DNA from: JAFGQJ01 sp964495755
Lineage (GTDB): Bacteria; Spirochaetota; Spirochaetia; SZUA-6; DRHE01
NCBI GenBank assembly: GCA_964495755.1
Contig: CAZBXU010000010.1
Coordinates: 1-36,934 of the forward strand
Direction: 5' to 3'
Length of the DNA: 36,934 nucleotides
This document shows positions 24,444 to 32,274 of the stretch, piece after piece. Position 1 is the stretch's first letter. The number at the start of each line of letters is the position of its first letter. The notes beneath the pieces were generated by a model. That model had not been told where the DNA came from, ran no database searches, and was given only the letters and a program-made list of their open reading frames with translations. Both the position numbers and the translations under genes were made by a program.

Positions 24444-25391
24444 ATGAAGATCCACCGATTCCAGCCCACCGAATACCACACCACCCTCGGCCCTCACAAA
24501 TCTGTTCTGGAGATCGACGGCGGGGATACCGTCGTCACCACCACCGTTGACAATGCCGGGCGGGATGCCTCGGACACCGAAGTCACCCCGCGGGGAAATC
24601 CTCAGACCGGTCCTTTCTACGTGCGCGGTGCCGCGCCGGGGAATATCTTGGCCGTTCGTTTCGACCGCATCGTCCCCAATCGTTCGATCGGCCGTACCCG
24701 GGCCTACATCGCCCCTCATGTGCTCGAGGCCGGCTATGTCGAGGAAGGCAGGCGGGACGGGGCGCAAGGTCACGAAGGCCTGCTGGAGTGGCGAATCGAT
24801 ACCGGCGCCTGGACCGCCGAACTGCTGTCCCCGACCTTTCCGGCGGGCACCTTGACTCTGCCTCTCGACCCAATGGTCGGCTGCTTCGGTACGGCGCCGC
24901 CGCGGGGGCAGTACATCGCTTCAGACACGGCGTCCCGCTACGGCGGCAATATGGATTACCGGGGTTTCAGAGCCGGAGCAACGGCCTACCTCCCCGTATT
25001 TGTCGAAGGCGCCCTGTTTCACCTTGGGGATGTTCACGCCCTCCAGGGAGATGGAGAAATCGTCGGCACCGGGATCGAAGTTTCCGCCGAGGTGGAGTTC
25101 ACGGTTCACCTGATCAGGGGCAGGGGGATCAACTGGCCCCGCGCAGAAAACGCAGACATTATCCTGACTGTCGGGAATGCCCGCCCTCTGGATCAGGCCC
25201 TCCAGGAGGCGACCACCGAGATGGTCCGCTGGCTGGTCGAGCTCGGTCTGGAAGAGAAGCTGGCCCACATACTCCTGGGTCAGTGTGTAGAGTACGAAGT
25301 GGGTAATGTGTTCGATCCCGCCTACACGATGGTCTGCAAGGTCAAGAAGAGCCTGCTTGAGAGCGTCGGTCTCGAGTTGACATTGCCGTGA
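24444..25391 (+). CDS. Acetamidase/formamidase family protein
   Basis: The product is about 315 residues from ATG at 24444 (MKIHRFQP), where the family similarity begins; the open frame reaches back to 24399 and no start has a clear ribosome binding site. FmdA/AmdA-type features include an early VLEIDGGDTVVTTTVDN block, GPFYVRGAAPGN, DPMVGCFGTAPPRG with YGGNMDYRG, and LHLGDVHALQGDGE-like acidic residues (FHLGDVHALQGDGE). The family hydrolyses short amides such as formamide or acetamide to ammonia and the acid. It follows the aldolase by 64 bases in the same direction. Its place in a sugar-acid cluster suggests a different carbonyl or amide substrate, but that is only context. Confidence 0.85.
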   Translation: MKIHRFQPTEYHTTLGPHKSVLEIDGGDTVVTTTVDNAGRDASDTEVTPRGNPQTGPFYVRGAAPGNILAVRFDRIVPNRSIGRTRAYIAPHVLEAGYVEEGRRDGAQGHEGLLEWRIDTGAWTAELLSPTFPAGTLTLPLDPMVGCFGTAPPRGQYIASDTASRYGGNMDYRGFRAGATAYLPVFVEGALFHLGDVHALQGDGEIVGTGIEVSAEVEFTVHLIRGRGINWPRAENADIILTVGNARPLDQALQEATTEMVRWLVELGLEEKLAHILLGQCVEYEVGNVFDPAYTMVCKVKKSLLESVGLELTLP

Positions 25392-25452
25392 AAAATCTGA
25401 CGCCTGCCGCGCGGTAGGGACAGCCGCGATTCATCACACCGATTCTCCCGAA

Positions 25453-26274
25453 CTACGAAGGCGGGTCCAATATTTTGGGGAAGGCACCCCTGATCGTCCC
25501 GCGATGAAATCGTACGATGTTTGTCTCCAGAGCATCCGCAAGGATCTCCGGTCCTTCTCTGAACAGATTCGCTCCATCGTCCAATACGCAAGTGCCGGCT
25601 TCCTCCGCCGGAAGCAGCGCGATGATTTTCTCGGCCTCTTTTTGTATCTCGTGCCACTGCCTCCCCAGCGCGGAAGCATCCGGAGCAGGTCCTGAGAAAG
25701 ACAACTGGGAAATCTCTTCAACTGAATAGTGGCTGCTTCTTCTGGTTTCATTCAGAAGCGATGCCGGATTGAATCCCGGATCCTTGCCGCAAGCCGCCCA
25801 AAACAGGTACCCCAGATTCTGTATCCGTTGGTGGCAGCTAATGACGTCGATCCAGTCACGGGCCTCCAGTCGACCGGCCATAGCCAGTACTTTGTTGGTA
25901 GCGAGGTCGAAGGGGTGAAGGGTTAAACCGAATGTTTCGTCCTCGACAAGAGGAAAGAACCTGAACGCACTGTCTCTAGTCCACTGAACGAGAATGGTAT
26001 TCCCTTTCTTTTTTACCGAGGCTTCGACATAAGAAGCAAGAGTGCGCAGTGCATCCACCGAATAGCCGTTCGCGACGAGCATTTCTCTGTCGGATTCCTA
26101 CGTGTTCAGAACAGCCTCGGTTGTGTCGTGGAATATGTCGATATCTCTTGAGATCCGGGGAGCTTGGATTAGTTGGTTGAGAGCAACATCCCCGGCTACA
26201 TAGCTGACGCCTTGAGCTTTTCTTTTTTCGGCGACTAACTTGCAGATGTCTCGCTGAAATTCTGTGATAGCCAT
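25453..26274 (-). pseudogene. AbiEii/DUF6036-like nucleotidyltransferase gene with an amber codon
   Basis: From ATG at 26274 the frame encodes 58 residues to EAVLNT, then TAG at 26098-26100 (codon 59), then continues in frame for about 214 codons to the stop at 25453. Both parts belong together: SRDIDIFHD supplies the metal-binding DID (44-46), and the second part has LVQWTRDSAFRFFP, LHPFDLATNKVLAMAGR and RDWIDVI, as in this nucleotidyltransferase family. At the stop I expect tryptophan, so TGG to TAG is one change. A second lesion is likely: the usual VAGGVALN loop reads VAGDVALN (Asp29). The downstream part could restart at ATG 26082 but would lack the active site. The small gene upstream overlaps it by 40 bases. 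Confidence 0.8.
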
Positions 26275-26453
26275 GTCTTGAGCCGTCGGACCTCGATGAA
26301 AGCCTCCCGATCTCCATGCCGTTCGATACAATCAAGCGCGAGAAACGCTTCCTCGAGCGTGTTGGGAAGGAAGTCTTCCCGCAGAAACCAGAGGCAGCGA
26401 GCCCTGTACTTCGTGACAAGAGGACTCAATCGATCGCATATCTCGCGGTCCAT
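26235..26453 (-). CDS. Small conserved partner of the nucleotidyltransferase locus
   Basis: A 72-residue basic protein with a characteristic ARCLWFLREDFLP block and an IERHGDREAF helix, ending NFSETSAS. I believe similar small proteins lie directly upstream of this type of nucleotidyltransferase, but I know no function. Its 3' end overlaps the nucleotidyltransferase start by 40 bases, which suggests coupled translation. The pair may be a toxin-antitoxin-like module in which the enzyme has been lost. No mutation is apparent in this frame. Confidence 0.6.
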   Translation of the reverse strand: MDREICDRLSPLVTKYRARCLWFLREDFLPNTLEEAFLALDCIERHGDREAFIEVRRLKTWLSQNFSETSAS

Positions 26454-26525
26454 GATATCTCTATGCTACTCAGTATGATAAAGCAGTCAATAAAACGAAT
26501 CTAGTGATTCCCGCATCGACCCCGG

Positions 26526-27293
26526 CTAAAAACCCCGGTCGCCACCGGTCAGCCCGCCCAAGCCCTGCAGAAAGCCGCCGCGGCGGCTCTCACCCCGGTT
26601 GATCCCGGAAGCGGCGATCACCCGGTCGGCCAGCCGCGAGAAGGGTAGGGTCTGCAGGTACACGACCCCGGGTCCGGTCAGGGTGGCGTAGAACAATCCC
26701 TCTCCTCCGAACAGGGCGGTCTTGAAGTCCCCCACGTACTTGATGTCGTAGTCTACCTGTTCCTCGAAGGCCACCAAACAGCCCGTGTCCACCCGCAGGC
26801 TCTCCCGCTCCCGGAGGGTTTTTTTCAGCAGGGTACCCCCGGCGTGGATGAAAGCCAGACCGTCACCGCTCAGGCGCTGCAGGATGAACCCCTCTCCACC
26901 GAAGAACCCCGCACCCAGCCGCTTGGTGAAGGCCACGGAGATGTCGATGCCGTAGGCCGAGCAGAGATAGGCGTCCCTCTGACAGAGCGTCGGCCCGGTT
27001 TCATGAAGGGCGAGGGACAGGATCTTGCCGGGATAGGGAGCGGAGAAGGCGAGCTTTCGTTTTCCGTTTGTCTCGTTGTAAAAGGTGGTGATGAAGAAGG
27101 ACTCCCCGGTGATCACTCGCTTCAATCCCTTCATGAAGCCGCCCCCCGTCCCCGTGTTCACTCGAATGCCCTCTTCGAGAAACATCATGGCCCCGGCCTC
27201 GGCCAGGACCGCTTCCTGGGGATCGAGGGTAATGATTACCCCCTGCATATCGTCTCCCACCAGCTGGTAGTCAACCTGATGCGCTTCAGCCAT
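26526..27293 (-). CDS. AIM24/TIGR00266 family protein
   Basis: A 255-residue protein of the AIM24-like family, a beta-rich fold seen widely in bacteria without an agreed function. Family features are the opening GDDMQGVIITLDPQEAVLAE, the AMMFLEEGI block, repeated GGGFMKGLKR and GEGFILQRLSG turns, and LFGGEGLFYATLTGPG near the end. The C-terminus is glycine and arginine rich (RRGGFLQGLGG), typical of this group. It stands alone; the gene upstream on the plus strand is a relic. Function not assigned. Confidence 0.85.
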   Translation of the reverse strand: MAEAHQVDYQLVGDDMQGVIITLDPQEAVLAEAGAMMFLEEGIRVNTGTGGGFMKGLKRVITGESFFITTFYNETNGKRKLAFSAPYPGKILSLALHETGPTLCQRDAYLCSAYGIDISVAFTKRLGAGFFGGEGFILQRLSGDGLAFIHAGGTLLKKTLRERESLRVDTGCLVAFEEQVDYDIKYVGDFKTALFGGEGLFYATLTGPGVVYLQTLPFSRLADRVIAASGINRGESRRGGFLQGLGGLTGGDRGF

Positions 27294-27365
27294 TTACCCA
27301 TCCTCCTCCATTTGTGTCGTGGATTTTCTCTTCTTCTGTCTAATTTAGTAGGTTGTCGATTGGTT

Positions 27366-27641
27366 TTCTATAGTTTTCCGAATATCCTGAACCAGATTGC
27401 AGCTGGGTTGGATTTCCTGAATCCGTGCGGAGCTATCTCTCGATATCTTGCCGTCTATACCGACGGTGATATCTATCCATGTCATTGCTTCGTAGACGAG
27501 ACCGTGCGTATCGTAGGGGTACGGTCTGGCGCGAGTTTGAACGTCAAGAATTCGTGCAGCTTTCCGGCGAAATCACGGTCAGCAAAAAAAATAGCTGTCG
27601 CTCGGGATTACGGTGAAACATCTTCCACCATTGAGTTTTAG
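27366..27641 (+). pseudogene. Relic of a radical-SAM protein: SPASM domain fragment
   Basis: This fills most of the 370-base space between the AIM24 gene and the GH3 gene. One plus-strand frame ending in TAG at 27639-27641 contains NPCGAISRYLAV, then YTDGDIYPCHCF and DETVRIVGV. The cysteines obey the SPASM rule C-x12-G-x4-C, and the wording matches the auxiliary iron-sulphur domain of peptide-modifying radical-SAM maturases (usually PCGAG, then DGDIYPCHRF). The radical-SAM core (CxxxCxxC) is absent and the remaining SPASM cysteines do not follow, so this is a leftover of roughly 60-80 codons. No precursor peptide gene was found beside it. Confidence 0.6.
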
Positions 27642-27662
27642 CGCTCACGTCGGCTATCCGGC

Positions 27663-30032
27663 TCATTCGGCCGGGCTCACCGGGGCCACTCGCACCTCGG
27701 TCTTCATTCTCCACGTGACCGGCAACTCCCGCAGTTCCCCGATCACTTCGATCGTTTCACTGAAGAGGATGTCCGCCGAGGATATGCCGATCATGAGTTC
27801 GAATTCCCCTGGCTCGATCACGCGGGTCGTTCCGGAGGTGGTGAAGCTCAAGAGATCCACAGGCAGGGTGAAGGACACCCTTTTCCTTTCGCCCGGGTTC
27901 AGGGTGAGCCTCTTGAACCCTTTCAGCTCCTTGACCGGTCGTACCAGGCTGGCAATAACGTCACGGACGTAGAGTTGTACCACGTCGTCTCCCGCTCGCT
28001 CACCGGTGTTCTTCACCGTACACGACACCTCGATTTCTCCGTCGATCCGGACCTTCCGGCTCAGTACCTGGAAATCGGAGTACTCGAAGGTCGTGTAGCT
28101 CAGCCCGTGCCCGAAGGGAAACACGGCTCCGAACTCCGGGTGAATCGGGGAACCCGCAGATTTCAGCTTATGATTATAGAAGTAGGGCATGGCGCCAGCG
28201 GACTTGGGAAAGGAAACCGGCAGCCTGCCGCCGGGATTGATATCCCCGTATATGATTCCCGTCAGGGCGTCTGCACCTTCCTGCCCCGGGAACCAGGCCT
28301 CAATCACGGCGTTGGCCCGGGAGAACGCCTCGCCGAGGTTGTAGGGCCGACCGTTCAGCAGGACGATCACCGTGGGCTTGCCCAGAGAAAGCAGGGCGTC
28401 GACAAGCTTCTGCTGCACTCCCGGAAGAGTGAGCGAAGAAGCGTCGGAGCCTTCTCCGACCGTTCCGGTGAGAAACAGGCCGGACAGATCCCCCACGGCC
28501 ACGATGATCCGGTCTGCCTTGGCGGCCACAGCGAGGGCATCCTCCAGGCCGCTTTCATCCTTACTGATGGTGCTCTTCTTCTGTCCCTGCTCGGCATCGA
28601 CATCGCCCGGAAACACTGGCGCTTCCAGCAATCTCTCGGTGAAGATCTCGCAACCCCTGCTGTAGAGAATCGTGCCGACGGACGCTCGGCCCTCAAAGGC
28701 TTCCCGCAGGGTTTGCGCATAACGGGTGTCCGTGTCCATCAGGCGCTGAGCCCTTATCAGGTGCACTGGGAACGAGTAGCCGCAGAAGAGGGCAAGCTGG
28801 TCATCCGCCAGGGGTCCGACCAGCGCCGTCGTCCCCTCGTCTTGCAGCGGCAGTATCCCGTCGTTCTTCAACAACACCACCGAGCGTGCCGCCGCCTCAG
28901 CGGCGATCTTCCGGTGCTCCGGGGTGTTGAGGGTGATCGCACCCTCGTCTACATATGGGTTTTCAAAGAGACCGAGCCGTGACTTCTCAACGAGCACGCG
29001 GGTCACCGCCTCGTCCACGATGCTCATCTTCAGAATCCCGCGGGACAGCGCCTCCTCGACGCCCGTCCCGAAGCAGGTGAACCCCGGAAGCTCCACGTCC
29101 ATCCCGGCCTGGAGCGCCTGAGCGGTGGCTTCCGCTTCATCCCGGGCCACACCGTGATGGGCGTACAGCAGCCGTACAGCCTCATAGTCGGAGACGACCA
29201 GGCCATCGAAGCCCCAGCGCTCGCGCAGAATCTCCGTGATGTAGCGCCGGGAGGAACTCAAAGGCTCTCCGTCGATGTCGTGATAGGCCGGCATGACCGA
29301 GCCTGCATCCGCCAGCTTCACGGCCATCTCGAAGGGCAGGAGAAAGATGTCGTTTAGCTCCCGCTCGCCGACCCGCACCGGTGCATGATTGCGCCCCCCT
29401 TCGCTGAAGGAGTGGCCTGCATAGTGCTTGAGCGTGGCCAATACGCGCCTGTTTTCCCCCTGCAGACCACGCACGTAAGCCGTTGTCATACAGCCCGCCA
29501 GGTAGGGATCTTCCCCGAAGGACTCCTCAGTACGGCCCCAGCGCACATCCCGGCTCACGTCCGCGACCGGCGCAAGCCCCTGCCTCGCGCCGACGCTGTA
29601 CAGCTCATCACCGATAGCGGCGGCTATTTCCCTCATTAGCTCTTCATCCCAGAGAGAGCCGTAGTTGATGGCCGCCGGGAAGAGCGTGGCCCCTTTGGCC
29701 ATGAGTCCAGGGAGGCATTCCTCATGAGCAAGCGCCGGTATCTTCGAGCGGGTCCGCTCCACCAGGTATTTCTGAATCCGGTTGAGCCCTCTTATACAGC
29801 TCCTGGCGTCCACGGGGCGGGTGCCGAGCGGACGCGTAATCTGGCCGATCCCGTGCTTGAGGATCAATTCGGGATCGGCGCTGCTCTCCTCAATGAACCC
29901 GTCATGGGCCCTCCGAAAGGTGAAGCTTCCGTCCTCTTCGATATTCAGCCACACCGAGTGCAGCTGGGCGACCTTCTCCTTGACGGTCAATTTCCTTAAA
30001 AGCTCCCGGGCTCGTTCATGGTGATTGATCAT
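27663..30032 (-). CDS. GH3 beta-glycosidase (beta-glucosidase/xylosidase)
   Basis: The 789-residue product removes terminal beta-linked glucose or xylose from oligosaccharides. The N-terminal barrel carries the substrate-binding LKHYAGHS and nucleophile Asp282 (VVSDYEAV); the second domain provides the likely acid/base Glu528 (GEGSDASSL); a fibronectin-III-like domain completes the protein (CTVKNTGERAGDDVVQLYV). There is no signal peptide, so it acts in the cytoplasm on imported sugars, which fits the ABC transporter further along. The start has a strong AGGAGGT eight bases upstream. It follows the SDR by 103 bases on the same strand. The substrate cannot be decided between gluco- and xylo-oligosaccharides. 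Confidence 0.93.
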   Translation of the reverse strand: MINHHERARELLRKLTVKEKVAQLHSVWLNIEEDGSFTFRRAHDGFIEESSADPELILKHGIGQITRPLGTRPVDARSCIRGLNRIQKYLVERTRSKIPALAHEECLPGLMAKGATLFPAAINYGSLWDEELMREIAAAIGDELYSVGARQGLAPVADVSRDVRWGRTEESFGEDPYLAGCMTTAYVRGLQGENRRVLATLKHYAGHSFSEGGRNHAPVRVGERELNDIFLLPFEMAVKLADAGSVMPAYHDIDGEPLSSSRRYITEILRERWGFDGLVVSDYEAVRLLYAHHGVARDEAEATAQALQAGMDVELPGFTCFGTGVEEALSRGILKMSIVDEAVTRVLVEKSRLGLFENPYVDEGAITLNTPEHRKIAAEAAARSVVLLKNDGILPLQDEGTTALVGPLADDQLALFCGYSFPVHLIRAQRLMDTDTRYAQTLREAFEGRASVGTILYSRGCEIFTERLLEAPVFPGDVDAEQGQKKSTISKDESGLEDALAVAAKADRIIVAVGDLSGLFLTGTVGEGSDASSLTLPGVQQKLVDALLSLGKPTVIVLLNGRPYNLGEAFSRANAVIEAWFPGQEGADALTGIIYGDINPGGRLPVSFPKSAGAMPYFYNHKLKSAGSPIHPEFGAVFPFGHGLSYTTFEYSDFQVLSRKVRIDGEIEVSCTVKNTGERAGDDVVQLYVRDVIASLVRPVKELKGFKRLTLNPGERKRVSFTLPVDLLSFTTSGTTRVIEPGEFELMIGISSADILFSETIEVIGELRELPVTWRMKTEVRVAPVSPAE

Positions 30033-30135
30033 GTTAAGACCTCCTGGACAAATAAATTTACGGCACGGGCTCGCTCAGGCCGCTGTTATATCCCCAAAGG
30101 TGTGCAAGCTCCCGGTCAGAGGCGGAGGTTGCTAT

Positions 30136-30897
30136 TCAGGATGCCGTCAGCCCTCCATCGACCGGGAAGGCGACACCCGTTATGAAGGCCGCCTCGTCGG
30201 AGGCTAGGAAGACGAAGGCGTTCGCCACGTCCGCCACCGTGGCCAGTCGTCCCAGAGGGACCTCCCCGAGACGTTCGGCCTTTCGCCTGGGATCCTGAAG
30301 GAGGGCGCGCACCGACGGCGTGTCCACCGTGCTCGGGTGCACGCTGTTGCAGCGGATATTCTCACCAGCATACCGTGCGGCAATGGATCTGCTGAGAAGA
30401 GTGACGGCTCCTTTTGTCATGGTGTAGGCCTCGTTCGTATACCTGTGACCGATCAGACCGCAGATGGAGGACATATTGAGGATGCAGCCCCCGCCGGAAC
30501 TCCTCATGAGGGGGATAGCGTGCTTGATTCCCCAAAAAGGGCCCCGGACGTTCACGGCCAGCATAGCATCCAGCTCTTCCGCCGACATCCGTTCGATATC
30601 CTTTCGGATGTTCACGCCGGCATTATTGACGAGAATGTCCAGCCGTCCGAAGCGGTCCTTTACGGTCCCGAGGACACGTTTCCAACTGTCCTCCGCACCC
30701 ACGTCCAACAACAAGAACTCCGCCCGATCGGAACCATCGATCAAGGAGTTGATCTCGGCGGCCGTGCGCCGGCCTTCTTCCTCCTGGGAATCGCAAACAA
30801 AAACAAAAGCTCCTTCCTCCCGGAAGCGCTTCGCGATAGCGGCACCGAGACCCTGGGCTGCGCCGGTGATGAGCGACACTTTGTCAGCAAGCCGCAC
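30136..30897 (-). CDS. SDR oxidoreductase
   Basis: The 253-residue product is a classical short-chain dehydrogenase: TGAAQGLG at residues 11-18, NNAG at 91-94, catalytic Ser144, Tyr158 and Lys162 (YTMTK). Asp36 at the end of the second strand (FVCDSQ) predicts NAD rather than NADP. The GTG start has AAGGAG eight bases upstream. Its start overlaps the end of the transketolase relic by 14 bases, so it was once translated together with a transketolase. In such operons the SDR usually oxidises a sugar or polyol before the transketolase-like pair; with that pair gone, its product may now go elsewhere. The GH3 gene follows. Confidence 0.88.
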   Translation of the reverse strand: MRLADKVSLITGAAQGLGAAIAKRFREEGAFVFVCDSQEEEGRRTAAEINSLIDGSDRAEFLLLDVGAEDSWKRVLGTVKDRFGRLDILVNNAGVNIRKDIERMSAEELDAMLAVNVRGPFWGIKHAIPLMRSSGGGCILNMSSICGLIGHRYTNEAYTMTKGAVTLLSRSIAARYAGENIRCNSVHPSTVDTPSVRALLQDPRRKAERLGEVPLGRLATVADVANAFVFLASDEAAFITGVAFPVDGGLTAS

Positions 30898-31308
30898 GGT
30901 TCACACTCCTTAGCATAATCCTCCGTTTCAGCTGCTCAAGCTCGGTTACAGCCTGGCGATGCTGCTCTTCAGTCAGGGCTGCATTGTGGAAGGTCGCGTC
31001 GTTCTCGGCGAAGGAGATACCTTTTCCTTTGATCGTGTCGGCCACGATGACCGTGAGCCTGTCCTTCGTCCTCTTAGCGGCTTCGAGGGCTTGGATGACC
31101 GCGGCCACGTTGCGGCCGTCGCGATGGACAACCCCTGGCCGAGGGAACCGGTCACCGCCTAGATACCTGGGGTCTTCTCCATGTCTGGATGCCCCTGAAG
31201 CGATCCGCCCAGGTGCCCGGCCTTACCGACTCCTATCATCTCAAGCAAATCGAACCTGAGCTGGAGCGCTGTCTTCTGTAGCTTGATATTCGTTTCTGTG
31301 GATACCAT
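30884..31308 (-). pseudogene. Transketolase N-terminal subunit, heavily deleted relic
   Basis: Three separated islands of a roughly 280-residue transketolase N-terminal subunit lie in order within 425 bases. First, from ATG at 31308: LQLRFDLLEMIGVGKAGHLGGSL. Second: GHPDMEKTPGI, then an in-frame TAG at 31159-31161 where glutamate is expected, then AVTGSLGQGLSIA. Third, in another frame: DGRNVAAVIQALEAAKR through IVADTIKGKGISF to EEQHRQAVTELEQL. About 70 and 95 residues are missing at the two joins. The thiamine-diphosphate-binding middle is therefore lost and the gene cannot work. The last part could still be translated from an internal start and overlaps the SDR. The C-terminal subunit gene is not in the window. 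Confidence 0.85.
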
Positions 31309-31338
31309 TGCTTGCTTCCCGGATCCCGGTGCCCAGGT

Positions 31339-32088
31339 TCACTGCTTCTGCGGGCTGAGCATTCCCGTTGGAGACTGGGGCGCGGCGTATCCTCCCTCAG
31401 TACGCAATCTCTGGATGGTACGGACTATATGCTCCTCCATGATGCTTTCCGCCCGTTGCGCATCATGGGCCTCGATCGCGTCGATGATTCTCTGGTGGTA
31501 GTACAGACCGTCCCGGGTGCCGAGGGTTTCCACGATGTTTTCCATGGAAACGCTTAAAACGTCCTTGATGATGCTGTTGACCTTCATAATGATCGGATTG
31601 CCGGAAGCCCGCGCCAGGTCAAGATGAAACTCGAGATCCGCGTGGGCAAAGCCCCTGACGTCGTACTGCCGCCGGACCATGGTCGCGTAACTGCGTTTGA
31701 GCTCGGCGATATCCTCAGGCGTCGCCTTCTCTGCTACCAGGGCGACCGTTCCCTTCTCCATTATCCTGCGGTACTCGAGCACATGAAAGACGTCGGTAGG
31801 ATCAAGCGCCAGCATGGGAAGCAGGGCATTCATCGAGGTCCCGGCGTCGTACTCGCATACGAAGGTCCCCTCCCCGTGCCGGGTCTCGAGCAGGCCGAGA
31901 CTGACCAGACGCTGCAATCCTTCCCGGACCGAGACCCTGCTTACGCCGAGCTGTTGGGCGAGCAGGTTTTCCGAAGGAAGCTTCGATCCCGGCAGCCAGA
32001 CGCGGCGCAGCACCTGCGTTTTGAGCTGTTCATAGACCTGGGTCGTGACGCTTTTCCGCTTGACCCGTTGCAGCGTTGTTTTCTTCAT
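31339..32088 (-). CDS. GntR-family regulator, FCD subgroup
   Basis: The product is about 249 residues from ATG at 32088 (MKKTTLQRVKRKSV); the frame extends upstream to 32139, but that stretch overlaps the operator and promoter region. The N-terminal winged helix shows LPSENLLAQQLGVSRVSVREGLQRL; the C-terminal FCD domain has metal-type histidines in LEFHLDLARASGNP, YYHQRIIDAIEAHD and MEEHIVRT. FCD regulators usually bind a sugar acid or similar metabolite and leave their operator. The gene diverges from the binding-protein and permease genes, with a palindromic operator just in front of its start, so it probably controls itself and the transporter. The transketolase relic, SDR and GH3 genes lie downstream on the same strand. 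Confidence 0.93.
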   Translation of the reverse strand: MKKTTLQRVKRKSVTTQVYEQLKTQVLRRVWLPGSKLPSENLLAQQLGVSRVSVREGLQRLVSLGLLETRHGEGTFVCEYDAGTSMNALLPMLALDPTDVFHVLEYRRIMEKGTVALVAEKATPEDIAELKRSYATMVRRQYDVRGFAHADLEFHLDLARASGNPIIMKVNSIIKDVLSVSMENIVETLGTRDGLYYHQRIIDAIEAHDAQRAESIMEEHIVRTIQRLRTEGGYAAPQSPTGMLSPQKQ

Positions 32089-32108
32089 CACAGATAGCCT
32101 TACAAAAT

Positions 32109-32119
32109 TTGTAGTACAA
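32109..32119. promoter_or_regulatory. FCD-regulator operator palindrome
   Basis: TTGTAGTACAA is a perfect inverted repeat around a central G and fits the TNGTNNNACNA pattern known for FadR/FCD regulators. It lies between the regulator's promoter and its start codon, so binding would block transcription (autorepression). Confidence 0.65.
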
Positions 32120-32134
32120 CTGTCAACTAGATGT

Positions 32135-32163
32135 AGCATACCTTACAAGTTAATGCTTGTCAA
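32135..32163 (-). promoter_or_regulatory. Promoter of the GntR-family regulator gene
   Basis: On the minus strand TTGACA (32158-32163) and TATGCT (32135-32140) are separated by exactly 17 bases. The operator at 32109-32119 lies just downstream. Confidence 0.7.
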
Positions 32164-32210
32164 ATGCTTTTAGTATAGAAAAATAGTTGACAAGTATGAG
32201 TTCGGTATGC
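32136..32210. repeat. Composite inverted repeat in the divergent control region
   Basis: Inner arms CTTGTCAA (32156-32163) and TTGACAAG (32187-32194), and outer arms GCATACC (32136-32142) and GGTATGC (32204-32210), are mirror images about the middle of the regulator/transporter interval. The inner arms contain the -35 box of the regulator gene and a TTGACA (32187-32192) suited to the transporter gene. Confidence 0.65.
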
Positions 32211-32227
32211 GAAAATTTAGATAGAAA

Positions 32228-32255
32228 TTCCGTCAGGCTTATGTCCCTGACGGAA
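32228..32255 (+). promoter_or_regulatory. Stem-loop in the transporter leader
   Basis: A perfect 10-bp stem (TTCCGTCAGG paired with CCTGACGGAA) encloses an 8-base loop and ends about 20 bases before the ATG of the binding protein, just ahead of the GAGGAGG ribosome binding site. No T-run follows, so it is not a terminator; it could protect the 5' end of the mRNA or influence translation. Confidence 0.6.
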
Positions 32256-32274
32256 AAAACTGAGGAGGTTCCAT

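Noticed and set aside
13462..31161. TAG recoded as an amino acid (for example pyrrolysine or a suppressor tRNA)
   Set aside because: The expected residue differs at each of the three sites and TAG is the normal stop of glgX and both permease genes.
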